Shown: positions 32,993 to 40,863 of the stretch, one piece after another
Layout: each line of letters begins with the position of its first letter
How positions within the stretch are numbered: position 1 is the stretch's first letter
DNA from: Bifidobacterium breve
GTDB taxonomy: Bacteria > Actinomycetota > Acidimicrobiia > Acidimicrobiales > Ilumatobacteraceae
DNA length: 40,874 nt
Direction of reading: 5' to 3'
Assembly (NCBI GenBank): GCA_945889715.1
Contig: CAMDCI010000004.1
Location: 1-40,874 of the forward strand
Notes under the pieces: generated by a model
Databases searched by the model: none
The model's input: the letters and a program-made list of their open reading frames with translations, nothing else
What the model was told of the DNA's origin: nothing
Program-made: the position numbers and the translations under genes

Positions 32993-35815
32993 TCAGTCTT
33001 TGGTATTGCTGCGCTGGATTGCACGTTCATCGGTTCCTAGATAACTCGCAATCACCGCTGGATTGTTTCGGATTGCAGCCGGAGTGCCTTCTGCGATCAC
33101 ATGACCAGCTTCGAGACAATAAATGCGATCAGAAATAGACATCACCATGGGCATGTCATGCTCAATAATCAAAATTGAAGCTCCGAGTTCTTCTTTAATC
33201 AGGCGAATGAGTGGTCCGAAGGCTTCAGTTTCTCGTTGTGCAACACCAGCAGTTGGTTCATCAAGCAACATCAGCTTCGAATCCAAAGCAATCAAGGAAC
33301 CAAGCTCGACGATGCGTCGAGTTCCGGTTGACAATTCACCCATCAATGAGTCGGCGTAACGACCCAGACCAAGATACGAAATGATTTCGTCAGCTTCGCG
33401 TCGTTTTCTTCCCTCATGTTTTGGCGACGGAGGCAGCGCCAAAATTGATGGAATAAGAATGGAACGTTGACGAGACTCAAGAGCGACCATCAACGTTTCA
33501 CGAACAGTCAGCGAACTAAATAGTCGCGCATTTTGAAATGCCCGACCTTGGCCCAGTCGGGCACGCTTATATGCCGGCATCTTTGAAATGTCTTGACCAA
33601 ACAGTTCGATGATTCCCGACGAAGGCACAAAACCCGATACCGCATTGAGGATCGTTGTTTTACCTGCACCGTTTGTTCCGATGAGACCGACTACTTCACC
33701 GCTTCGAACTTCCAGCGAGACGTCATTAATGATCGTGCGTCCACCCAATGTGACATAGAGACCCTTTGTCACCAACGGTGACTCTGTTTCTTTTACTTGC
33801 TTACCAGTGCCGAGCGAGGCGACTGCCACGCCATCTTTACGAACTGGAGGTGTCCAATTTGAACGACGCGCAATCCAGTTCAACAAATTGTCTCGCGCGG
33901 CGTGAACGATTGAAATCAGTCCACTCGGGAAATACAGAAGAACAATCAACATTCCGAATCCACTAGCAAAAAGTTCAACTTGTTTCGTGCCGTCAAAGAA
34001 AAGCGGAACGGCAATGATCAAAAGGGTTCCCAAAACGGCTCCGGTGATGGAACCGATACCCCCGACCACAGCTACCGAAACAATGCGTAACGATTCATCA
34101 AAGTCAAAAAGCAATCCATCAACCTTGAATTGAGCATTGCGCGCGACCAGAGGCAACAAGCCGCCTGCCAAAGCCGCAAGTCCACCCGATACCGCAAAGG
34201 CCAAAAGTTTGGCCCGGTTCGGGGCGACCGTGTAGGCCGAAGACGCTGTCTCGTTGTCTCGCGTTGCGATGATTGATCGCCCGATTCCGGTGCGACGAAT
34301 TCTCCAAACCAACAAACATGACACGAGCGCCATCAGCAAAACGAAGTAGTACACCCCGTCAAAGTTTTTACCCTTGACGGTCCAGAAAATTAAGCGGAAA
34401 CCTTCATTTCGATCAACGTTGAGCTGCGCACTTCCACCGCCACCAGGAGCGAACTTCTCACCAACGATGAACCATGAACGAATCGCCAAGCCGAATCCCA
34501 AGGTGACTACAGCGAGGTACAAACCCTTCACGCGCAATGCCGGAATTCCGACAATGACAGCGGCAATGACACCCCACGTTACGCCAATCGGTAGTGCCAC
34601 CAAATATGGCAGGTCATTGGCGTAATGGATCGTGAGATACGAGCCAAGGGCGACGAACCCGAATTGGCCCAACGAAAGTTGTCCACCCCAACCAGTCACC
34701 ACCGTGACCGAGAGGGCAATGATCAGATACACCGGGACCGAAGAAAACTTCAGCATGTCGCTGGCCTTATCGACTTGGCTAGGAAGTACCAGTGCAAGCG
34801 CAGCGATCAGACCGAATCCCGCAAATGTCAAACCTCGATACAACGGATGCTTCGTCAATTCAACACGAGCGGCACGAACTTTAGAAGAGAGTTGCCAAGC
34901 CTCGTCTTTCATCGACGCCGAACGTCCGACCGTGAACAGCACGACGATGATGACGACAAATAGTACGGCGATATTTGAACCTGTCGGCAAGTCACCGCTT
35001 AATGACCATGTAATCAAGAATCGATCAACAACGCCAGCCAAGAGTCCGCCGACAAGTGTCCATGTAAACGATTTCATTCGGCCCACCATCGCCGCGACAA
35101 GCGAGAGAAGAAGCATCTTGGGACCCAAAGCATTTTGCACCGAAGCAATCGATCCACTTTGTAGCGGGGCAATTAATAGTGCGCTCAATGCTGCGAGCAA
35201 TCCGGCCAATGCCCACACCTTTGTTGAGACACTGCGAACTCCGATTCCGGCAAGACGAGCTGCCGGGAAATTATCCGCAGTCGCGCGAACATTCATACCG
35301 AATGCGCTGCGATGGAATAACCAACCCAAAAAGAGCATCAGTACTGGCACAAAAAGCAGCACAGTGAGCTGTGGGCCCGTGACATTGATGCCGGCAACTT
35401 TCCAACTACCACTAATCAGCACAGGGAAAGTGACATTGGTTGCTTGTTCATCCGGAATAGGTAGACGTAACTGCAGCAACTGAATCACTTGTGTCAGACC
35501 AAGAGTGGCAACGAAAAGCAAGAGCCGAGGTTGAGTAAACAGGCGTCGAAGCACTAACTCTGCTGCGACACCAAGCAACACTCCACAGATCAAGGCAATG
35601 GGCAACGACAATCCGTAGGCGATGTCATAGCGCACTTGCAAGAGCGCCATGATGTAGCCGCCAAATGCACCGATTTGTCCGTGCGCAAAGTTGATAACTC
35701 CCGTCGCTCGATAAATCAGCAACAATCCAAACGCAACCAATGAATAGACGAGCCCTTGTATGAGCCCATCGAACAAAATGTTGTTGGAGTAGGTCAGAGC
35801 GATGAGTGCACTCAT
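32993..35815 (-). CDS. Fused branched-chain-type ABC transporter: LivH-LivM permeases plus LivG ATPase in one chain
   Basis: 940 residues. About 1-300 is a LivH permease (Y-R-A-T-G-V-I-N-F-A-H-G-Q at 35-47). About 325-645 is a LivM permease (G-W-G-G-Q-L-S-L-G-Q-F-G-F at 375-387, R-D-N-E-T-A-S-S near 519). About 680-930 is a LivG ATPase with Walker A G-T-N-G-A-G-K-T-T (713-721), Gln761, signature L-S-T-G-T-R-R (828-834), Walker B L-M-L-L-D-E-P (848-854) and His886. These are normally three proteins; LivH and LivM alone form the membrane channel. The ATG overlaps the stop of the MFS-LivF gene (ATGA). Family members import amino acids, but relatives carry many other small organic acids. The setting suggests the island's substrate. 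Confidence 0.93.
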   Translation of the reverse strand: MSALIALTYSNNILFDGLIQGLVYSLVAFGLLLIYRATGVINFAHGQIGAFGGYIMALLQVRYDIAYGLSLPIALICGVLLGVAAELVLRRLFTQPRLLLFVATLGLTQVIQLLQLRLPIPDEQATNVTFPVLISGSWKVAGINVTGPQLTVLLFVPVLMLFLGWLFHRSAFGMNVRATADNFPAARLAGIGVRSVSTKVWALAGLLAALSALLIAPLQSGSIASVQNALGPKMLLLSLVAAMVGRMKSFTWTLVGGLLAGVVDRFLITWSLSGDLPTGSNIAVLFVVIIVVLFTVGRSASMKDEAWQLSSKVRAARVELTKHPLYRGLTFAGFGLIAALALVLPSQVDKASDMLKFSSVPVYLIIALSVTVVTGWGGQLSLGQFGFVALGSYLTIHYANDLPYLVALPIGVTWGVIAAVIVGIPALRVKGLYLAVVTLGFGLAIRSWFIVGEKFAPGGGGSAQLNVDRNEGFRLIFWTVKGKNFDGVYYFVLLMALVSCLLVWRIRRTGIGRSIIATRDNETASSAYTVAPNRAKLLAFAVSGGLAALAGGLLPLVARNAQFKVDGLLFDFDESLRIVSVAVVGGIGSITGAVLGTLLIIAVPLFFDGTKQVELFASGFGMLIVLLYFPSGLISIVHAARDNLLNWIARRSNWTPPVRKDGVAVASLGTGKQVKETESPLVTKGLYVTLGGRTIINDVSLEVRSGEVVGLIGTNGAGKTTILNAVSGFVPSSGIIELFGQDISKMPAYKRARLGQGRAFQNARLFSSLTVRETLMVALESRQRSILIPSILALPPSPKHEGRKRREADEIISYLGLGRYADSLMGELSTGTRRIVELGSLIALDSKLMLLDEPTAGVAQRETEAFGPLIRLIKEELGASILIIEHDMPMVMSISDRIYCLEAGHVIAEGTPAAIRNNPAVIASYLGTDERAIQRSNTKD

Positions 35816-38016
35816 GCGCCAGCTCCTGACAAGAAGACGGCTCGCAAAAGATCGTCGCGGTCAAGAAGTTCTTGGGCCGGTCCCTCAAACTTCACCTCGC
35901 CTCGTTCCATAAAGACAGCACGATCGGCAATCGAGAGAGCCACGTTCACCGATTGTTCAACGATGACCATGGTGACTCCTTGCTCTTTGAGCTTCTCCAC
36001 AATCTTCAACAAATCTTGCACGACAACGGGCGCCAGACCGAGCGAAAGTTCGTCGATGCACAACAGCTCGGGATCGAGCATGACTGCCTTGGCTAACGCC
36101 AGCATTTGTTGCTGACCACCCGACAACGATCCAGCTCGCTGGTCTCGTCGCTGCCACAAAATGTCAAATGTTTCGTACACCCGCGCTAATTTTTCTTTGC
36201 GCTTGCCGTGGTCGGCGATCTGACGGCTCCACACCTGAAGGTTTTCTTCAACCGTCATCGAACTAAACACCGCTTCGCCACCAGGAACTAGCACCAATCC
36301 CATCGAGGCTCGGTATTGCGGTTCAACCAAAGTGATCGTGCGACCATTCATGCGCACGACTCCGCGGTCGGGCATCACAAGCCCCGAAATCGCCTTCAAG
36401 ATCGTTGACTTGCCCGCACCGTTAGTTCCGAGCAATGCAAGGACTTCGCCTTTACGAACATCAAAACCTACGTCAAAAAGAACCTGCAAGTTTCCATAGC
36501 TGACATCCACATTGCGTACTTGCAACACCGGAATATTGCCAGGATCATTTTGCAAGCGCCGCAACTCAGATTGTTGCTCTTTCAACTCGCTAATTGTGAG
36601 CGCAATATCGCGTTTCATAAATCGACTGCCATAAATGATTAACAGACTGCCCAACAATGCGGCCGGCGGAACGACCGACGTCAGCGCGGTTCGTTCACCG
36701 TGTGCGTCAGACAATCCACCAGCGAGAAGACCGCCAAAGAAGCCGCCCATCAAGAAGATATACACGCCAACCATGGCGAAAGCTTGCGAACGCATTTGGT
36801 ACGGGACGATGGCAGAAATGGCCGGACCCATTTGCGTGAATGCCGCGCCTTGGAATGCATTGCCAATAGTGACAAAAGCAATCATCACGGCAGCGCTTTG
36901 AAAGCGCAGACCTACCGTGACGAAAATTCCGTAACAAAGAATGCACACGCCCATCATTCGTAAGGCCGATGGTGGATTGCGCCTGAACAACTTTTCACCA
37001 ATACGTCCGGCTAGTGGAATTCCAATGAGTGCGCCAGACCAAGTGATGGCCCCTACCCAGCCACGCTTGAACGCGCTGTAGTCGTAGGTGTTTTTCAAGA
37101 GCAAGTTAAATGCACCAGGCACTGCGATGAGCGCAAACCCGAGAACACCAATGCCGACAACTAAGAAATAGAAAGTGCGTACTTTCTTTAATCGCTGAAA
37201 AGCGGCCGACAACAACACCGGCGGTTCTGCCTCTGCCTCAACAACTTCTGTACCCAAAACTGCTTGTTGTTCTTGACGGCCACGCTTTGGCTCTTTCAAA
37301 GTGAACGACCACAAGATTGTTAAACCTGCTGGGATAAGTAATGCAAAGAAAACGATTCGCCAGTCGCCGGCATCATCGCCGGCAGCAACAACGATTGCCC
37401 CAGCAAACAATGGTCCGAGCACTTGACCGAGTGGTCGACCAAGTGCTTCAATCGCGAAGATTCGCGTCCGAACAGCAAGCGGGTATTGATCGGCGACAAG
37501 AGATGGCCCAATAGGCACCCGGGCCGAAGCACCAAAACCCGAGCCGGCACGTGCCAATCCCATCTGGAACGTGTTGACGACCGACCCAGTGATCGCGACA
37601 AATGCCAGCCATAAGGCTGATGCTGCCGAAATCACCCGAACTCGGCGGCGGCGATCGGCCAGCCAGGCAAACGGCATCGTTGCTAACACCAAAACCACGC
37701 CACCAAAACTTTGTAAACCGAGAAGAACTGTGTCGGACACTCCAAGAGTTGCCTGAATATCTGGTCCAAGGACTTGCATCGCCACCCGGTCGAACTCTTC
37801 AAAAATAGTGAACAGCAGCAAAACCGTGGCCACTCTGAATCCACCAATGCGCAGGCCTTCGCGCAACTTCATCGATTCTTGGGGGGCCGCTACGTCATCG
37901 TCGGCTTCATTGGCCTGGGCGTCGCGATCCCGGCGACTTTGCTCATCGACCACAATCGATGAAGCCAGCGCCGCAGCCGAAGGTCCGGCGACTTGTTTCC
38001 CCTCAAATTCCTGCAT
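35812..38016 (-). CDS. MFS permease fused to LivF-type ABC ATPase
   Basis: 734 residues. Residues 1-55 are polar and acidic. About 58-468 form a 12-helix major facilitator domain with a motif-A-like W-L-A-D-R-R-R-R (118-125) and A-F-Q-G-A-A-F near 387. A coiled linker (475-492) leads to a LivF ATPase: Walker A G-T-N-G-A-G-K-S-T (530-538), signature L-S-G-G-Q-Q-Q (631-637), Walker B L-L-C-I-D-E-L (651-657) and Q-S-V in the switch position. It supplies the LivF partner missing from the 940-residue fusion. Start with AGGGGG five bases upstream; first gene of the leftward unit behind the tandem operators. MFS–ATPase fusions occur in actinobacterial genomes, but I know of no tested member. Confidence 0.93.
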   Translation of the reverse strand: MQEFEGKQVAGPSAAALASSIVVDEQSRRDRDAQANEADDDVAAPQESMKLREGLRIGGFRVATVLLLFTIFEEFDRVAMQVLGPDIQATLGVSDTVLLGLQSFGGVVLVLATMPFAWLADRRRRVRVISAASALWLAFVAITGSVVNTFQMGLARAGSGFGASARVPIGPSLVADQYPLAVRTRIFAIEALGRPLGQVLGPLFAGAIVVAAGDDAGDWRIVFFALLIPAGLTILWSFTLKEPKRGRQEQQAVLGTEVVEAEAEPPVLLSAAFQRLKKVRTFYFLVVGIGVLGFALIAVPGAFNLLLKNTYDYSAFKRGWVGAITWSGALIGIPLAGRIGEKLFRRNPPSALRMMGVCILCYGIFVTVGLRFQSAAVMIAFVTIGNAFQGAAFTQMGPAISAIVPYQMRSQAFAMVGVYIFLMGGFFGGLLAGGLSDAHGERTALTSVVPPAALLGSLLIIYGSRFMKRDIALTISELKEQQSELRRLQNDPGNIPVLQVRNVDVSYGNLQVLFDVGFDVRKGEVLALLGTNGAGKSTILKAISGLVMPDRGVVRMNGRTITLVEPQYRASMGLVLVPGGEAVFSSMTVEENLQVWSRQIADHGKRKEKLARVYETFDILWQRRDQRAGSLSGGQQQMLALAKAVMLDPELLCIDELSLGLAPVVVQDLLKIVEKLKEQGVTMVIVEQSVNVALSIADRAVFMERGEVKFEGPAQELLDRDDLLRAVFLSGAGA

Positions 38017-38085
38017 ATTCCCCCTGAAACTTCTCTTGGAACAATAGTGCGACTCAGTTCAACTTCTCACGGCGAATCAGAAAAA

Positions 38086-38102
38086 TCTGACGGACCGTCA
38101 GA
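38086..38102. promoter_or_regulatory. Palindromic operator, site 3a (tandem pair)
   Basis: TCTGACGGACCGTCAGA, a perfect 17-base palindrome with the same spacing as sites 1 and 2. It lies in the 188-base gap between the leftward transporter unit and the rightward binding-protein gene. Its centre is exactly 21 bases from that of site 3b. Confidence 0.8.
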
Positions 38103-38104
38103 AG

Positions 38105-38125
38105 TTTCTGACGGACCGTCAGAAA
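38105..38125. promoter_or_regulatory. Palindromic operator, site 3b (tandem pair)
   Basis: Perfect 10+1+10 palindrome, core TCTGACGGACCGTCAGA at 38107-38123, identical to site 3a. Spacing of two helical turns puts both sites on the same face of the DNA, so two dimers could bind cooperatively. A further half site GTCAGA follows at 38128-38133. Confidence 0.82.
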
Positions 38126-38204
38126 CGGTCAGATTCTCTGCTAAGTTGCCCATGCGGCTGGTCTCGTGGCCAACCGACTTCACAACTTCCGAGGGGGATA
38201 TCAC

Positions 38205-39671
38205 ATGAAGAAATCACGTATTGCGCTGGCGTTCGTCGCCGGCGCATCACTCATCGTTGCCGCTTGTGGCGGCGATGACGGAGGCTCAGTAGCAACTGAG
38301 GCTCCCGCTGCCAGCGAGGCTCCGGCCTCAAGCGAAGCTCCTGTTACTGACGCACCAGCCGAAGAACTCACAGCCTCAGACATCGGCATCACTGCCGACA
38401 CCATCAAGATTGGCGTCGCGGTCTCTGACCTCGAAGCCATTCGAGCCATGGGAATCTCGATTCCCGAGACCTTGACGACCGACCACTTGTTTGATCGTTG
38501 GAACGTCTTCTTCGAAAAGTGGAACGCCGAAGGCGGCATTAACGGACGTATGGTCGAACCAGTTCGCCTCGTCTGGAACCCGCTTGACCCAAGCACGTTC
38601 GATACTTTGGTTGCCGAAGCAACGGTCAACAATGAACTGTTTATGGTCGTGAATGGAACCGGATTGTCCTCGACCGCACGTGGATTACTCCTCGCCGCCG
38701 GCGTACCAATCATGTACGGAGACGTCATGGGCCGGGCAGAACTTGACACCGGTCTCGCGATTTCTCTCTCCGCACCATCTGAAACTGTTGCTGAAGCCGG
38801 AGTCACCGCATGGATGGACTCAACTGATGCAGCACCTGGTTCAGTTGTTGGAGTTCTCTCGAACAATACTTTGGTCGGGGCTGCCGCGGGCAAAGCGGCT
38901 GAAGCTGCGTTGACCGCTGGTGGATTCACTCCGAAGTTGATTGAGATCAACTCAACGCAGGGCGACGCAGCTGCCACCAATGAAGAAGGCGCAGCAGCCG
39001 TTGCGGTCTTCGAAGCTGAAGGCGTTGTGCAGACTTTCGTTTCGACACCGTTCACTGAAACCCAAGGTTTCTGGGGTGCTGCTGCCGCTGCTGGTTTGAA
39101 GTTCTCGTTGCTTGATACTTCATCATCTGGTTGTTCAGCGTTCGGTTTGAGTCGTGCTCCAGCTGCTGCCGTTGGCAGTGACTGCGTCACCGCTTACGAC
39201 CACTCGACTGACGGAACCTCAATTCGCCCCGACACCGAGTTCGAAGCAGAATGCCGTGCGTTCTTTGATGCAAGTTTCTCCGAGTATTACGGTGGACCTT
39301 CCAACCCAGGCGTGCCAGCAGGAAACGTTTATACCGATGCCAATGGCAAGACTTTGAATTCGGACTACACGCCCCAAGAATGTGCGTTGGCCAACATCAT
39401 CAATCTTGGATTGACAGCAGCGGGCGTTAACCCGACCCGTCAGTCATACATCGATGCTGTGTTGAACCTTGGCGAAGTGCCGTTGGCACTTGCTGGTGGC
39501 GGAACTGGCATGTTTGAGCCAGGCAAGCCATTCGCAGCCAATGCATTGCACACAGTGCGAATCACTGCAGCAGCGCTTGACACCGCACCAGATGCGAACG
39601 GTTTGTACAACGGTTGTGCAGCACCGGTCAACTGTGGTGTTGTTGTTGGCGATTGGACACCCATTAGCTGA
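38205..39671 (+). CDS. ABC transporter substrate-binding lipoprotein (branched-chain amino acid type)
   Basis: 488 residues from ATG 38205 with GAGGGGG seven bases upstream; the in-frame ATG at 38166 adds non-signal residues. Signal peptide and lipobox I-V-A-A-C with Cys21, then a low-complexity Ala/Pro/Glu/Ser tether (S-E-A-P-A-S-S-E-A-P) and a type I periplasmic-binding fold beginning I-K-I-G-V-A-V-S-D. N-A-E-G-G-I-N-G-R is the usual Leu/Ile/Val-binding-protein signature. It is the external receptor for the two fusion proteins encoded divergently, controlled by the same operators. Two Cys pairs in the C-terminal half may form disulfides. Ends in a strong terminator. Confidence 0.93.
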   Translation: MKKSRIALAFVAGASLIVAACGGDDGGSVATEAPAASEAPASSEAPVTDAPAEELTASDIGITADTIKIGVAVSDLEAIRAMGISIPETLTTDHLFDRWNVFFEKWNAEGGINGRMVEPVRLVWNPLDPSTFDTLVAEATVNNELFMVVNGTGLSSTARGLLLAAGVPIMYGDVMGRAELDTGLAISLSAPSETVAEAGVTAWMDSTDAAPGSVVGVLSNNTLVGAAAGKAAEAALTAGGFTPKLIEINSTQGDAAATNEEGAAAVAVFEAEGVVQTFVSTPFTETQGFWGAAAAAGLKFSLLDTSSSGCSAFGLSRAPAAAVGSDCVTAYDHSTDGTSIRPDTEFEAECRAFFDASFSEYYGGPSNPGVPAGNVYTDANGKTLNSDYTPQECALANIINLGLTAAGVNPTRQSYIDAVLNLGEVPLALAGGGTGMFEPGKPFAANALHTVRITAAALDTAPDANGLYNGCAAPVNCGVVVGDWTPIS

Positions 39672-39717
39672 CCGCAAGGTCAAAGCAAGTAGTACGTAGT
39701 AAACACAAATACGCAAC

Positions 39718-39753
39718 AAACAAAGCAAGAAACAAAACAAGAAACAAAGCAAG
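39718..39753. repeat. Three tandem 12-base repeats
   Basis: Units AAACAAAGCAAG, AAACAAAACAAG and AAACAAAGCAAG (middle one with one change), then the start of a fourth (AAAC). Purine-rich on the plus strand, between the binding-protein stop and its terminator. Probably slippage in an untranslated region; no coding role seen. Confidence 0.8.
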
Positions 39754-39757
39754 AAAC

Positions 39758-39806
39758 GAGGGCCGCCCTGGGAACACTCCCACGGCGGCCCTCCCCTTAT
39801 TTTCTG
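39758..39806 (+). terminator. Strong rho-independent terminator of the binding-protein gene
   Basis: Two nested stems: outer GAGGGCCGCC (39758-39767) with GGCGGCCCTC (39784-39793), inner TGGGA (39769-39773) with TCCCA (39778-39782) around ACAC. Followed by CCCTTATTTTCTG, a T-rich run. Confidence 0.82.
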
Positions 39807-39855
39807 CCACTTTGGAATATGGTTGCCGCCTAGCGGCAGCCATATTCCAAAGTGG
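39807..39855. repeat. Near-perfect 23-bp inverted repeat
   Basis: Arms 39807-39829 and 39833-39855 pair with a single mismatch (a G-U in RNA) around the loop CTA; the left arm begins CCACTTTGGAATATGG. It directly follows the terminator and ends 55 bases before the AbiEi-like gene. Its outermost eleven bases recur at the right end of the window, which suggests a repeat family and not only a second terminator. Confidence 0.75.
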
Positions 39856-39910
39856 GGAAATTGCTGATTGGTGGTCGCCGAAAACTTGGCCCCATTCCCA
39901 CATTTTGGAC

Positions 39911-40843
39911 ATGGACGACAAACTCTCATTGCTCATAAAAATCGCACAACAACGATCTGGTCTGGTGCTGCTTAATGATCTCAAGCAGTTGAGTTTCAGC
40001 CCGAGTTCAATCAGTCGACTCGTTTCTCGGGGGATCTTGCGCCGGGTTCATCGAGGGACGGTGTATGCGCTCAGCGACGCTCACCTTAACTTCGAAGCAG
40101 AAATTGCAGCGGCTTGCTTTGCGGTTCCAGATTCGTGGGCGTCGGGAGTAAGCGCCGCCCAGTACTGGGGAATCCGTCGAGTCCCCAAGGGAAGGATCGA
40201 GATTTCTGTGAACACGGATTTTCATCCAAATCTCACCGGAGTCCGAATCCGCAGAGTCAACTTGCCCGAGCCAGAAATTGTCACGTCGATCCATGGATGG
40301 AGCGTCAGCTCTCCCCCACAAACACTCTTCGAGATTGCACTTGAAGTTGACGATCGAACTTTGCTTTCGGCATATGAAGATTGCCTCAATCGAGAACTCG
40401 TCACTATTTCAGGGGTTCGAGAATTTGGTAGTCGTGCAGTGAAAATGGGTCGTCATGGATCCGCTCGTTTTCGCAGGGTAATTTTGGGTCGCCCCGATGA
40501 ATTACCGATCGCAATGAGCCACCCCGAACTTGAACTTGTCCGAGCATTGGAAGAACGCGATCCGCGTTGGCAACGACAATTTCCTATTGAAATTCCAGGA
40601 AGCCATACGATCCATGTGGATATCGCCCGTCCCGATATCAAGCTTGGAGTCGAGGTAGATGGCGAATTACACGACACAGTCGTCGCAATACACAGAGACA
40701 AACTTCGAGATATGCAGGCCGCATTACTGGGTTGGCAGATTCTCCGCCCAACAACCGGCGATGTCACCGATCACTTGATGGAAGTGATTTCTATGATCAG
40801 CCGCACAGCAACTCAACGCACCTTGCAATTTAAGGTCGCTTAA
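39911..40843 (+). CDS. AbiEi-like winged-helix protein with DUF559/Vsr-like nuclease domain
   Basis: 310 residues from ATG 39911; the longer frame back to 39812 runs through the inverted repeat and is unlikely to be coding. The N-terminal ~55 residues look like the helix-turn-helix of type IV antitoxin AbiEi proteins (S-I-S-R-L-V-S-R-G-I-L-R-R-V-H-R-G-T-V-Y). The middle part (A-S-G-V-S-A-A-Q-Y-W-G) is also AbiEi-like. The C-terminal ~110 residues resemble the PD-(D/E)xK fold of DUF559: Glu206/Glu208, Asp237 in H-V-D-I-A-R-P-D, and Glu248-Val-Asp250 in G-V-E-V-D-G-E-L-H. Such solitary genes are frequent in actinobacteria with unknown function. There is no AbiEii toxin next to it within the window. 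Confidence 0.8.
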   Translation: MDDKLSLLIKIAQQRSGLVLLNDLKQLSFSPSSISRLVSRGILRRVHRGTVYALSDAHLNFEAEIAAACFAVPDSWASGVSAAQYWGIRRVPKGRIEISVNTDFHPNLTGVRIRRVNLPEPEIVTSIHGWSVSSPPQTLFEIALEVDDRTLLSAYEDCLNRELVTISGVREFGSRAVKMGRHGSARFRRVILGRPDELPIAMSHPELELVRALEERDPRWQRQFPIEIPGSHTIHVDIARPDIKLGVEVDGELHDTVVAIHRDKLRDMQAALLGWQILRPTTGDVTDHLMEVISMISRTATQRTLQFKVA

Positions 40844-40863
40844 CACCCAAGCGGCAATTATCC

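Noticed and set aside
34632-35483. 283-codon open frame on the plus strand
   Set aside because: Antisense shadow of the LivHMG fusion, whose domains are unmistakable.
38201-39190. 329-codon open frame on the minus strand
   Set aside because: It lies entirely within the binding-lipoprotein gene, has Ala/Ser/Thr-rich shadow composition and no start signal or domain.
39718-39757. Possible CRISPR array
   Set aside because: Twelve-base units in direct contact without spacers are simple tandem repeats.
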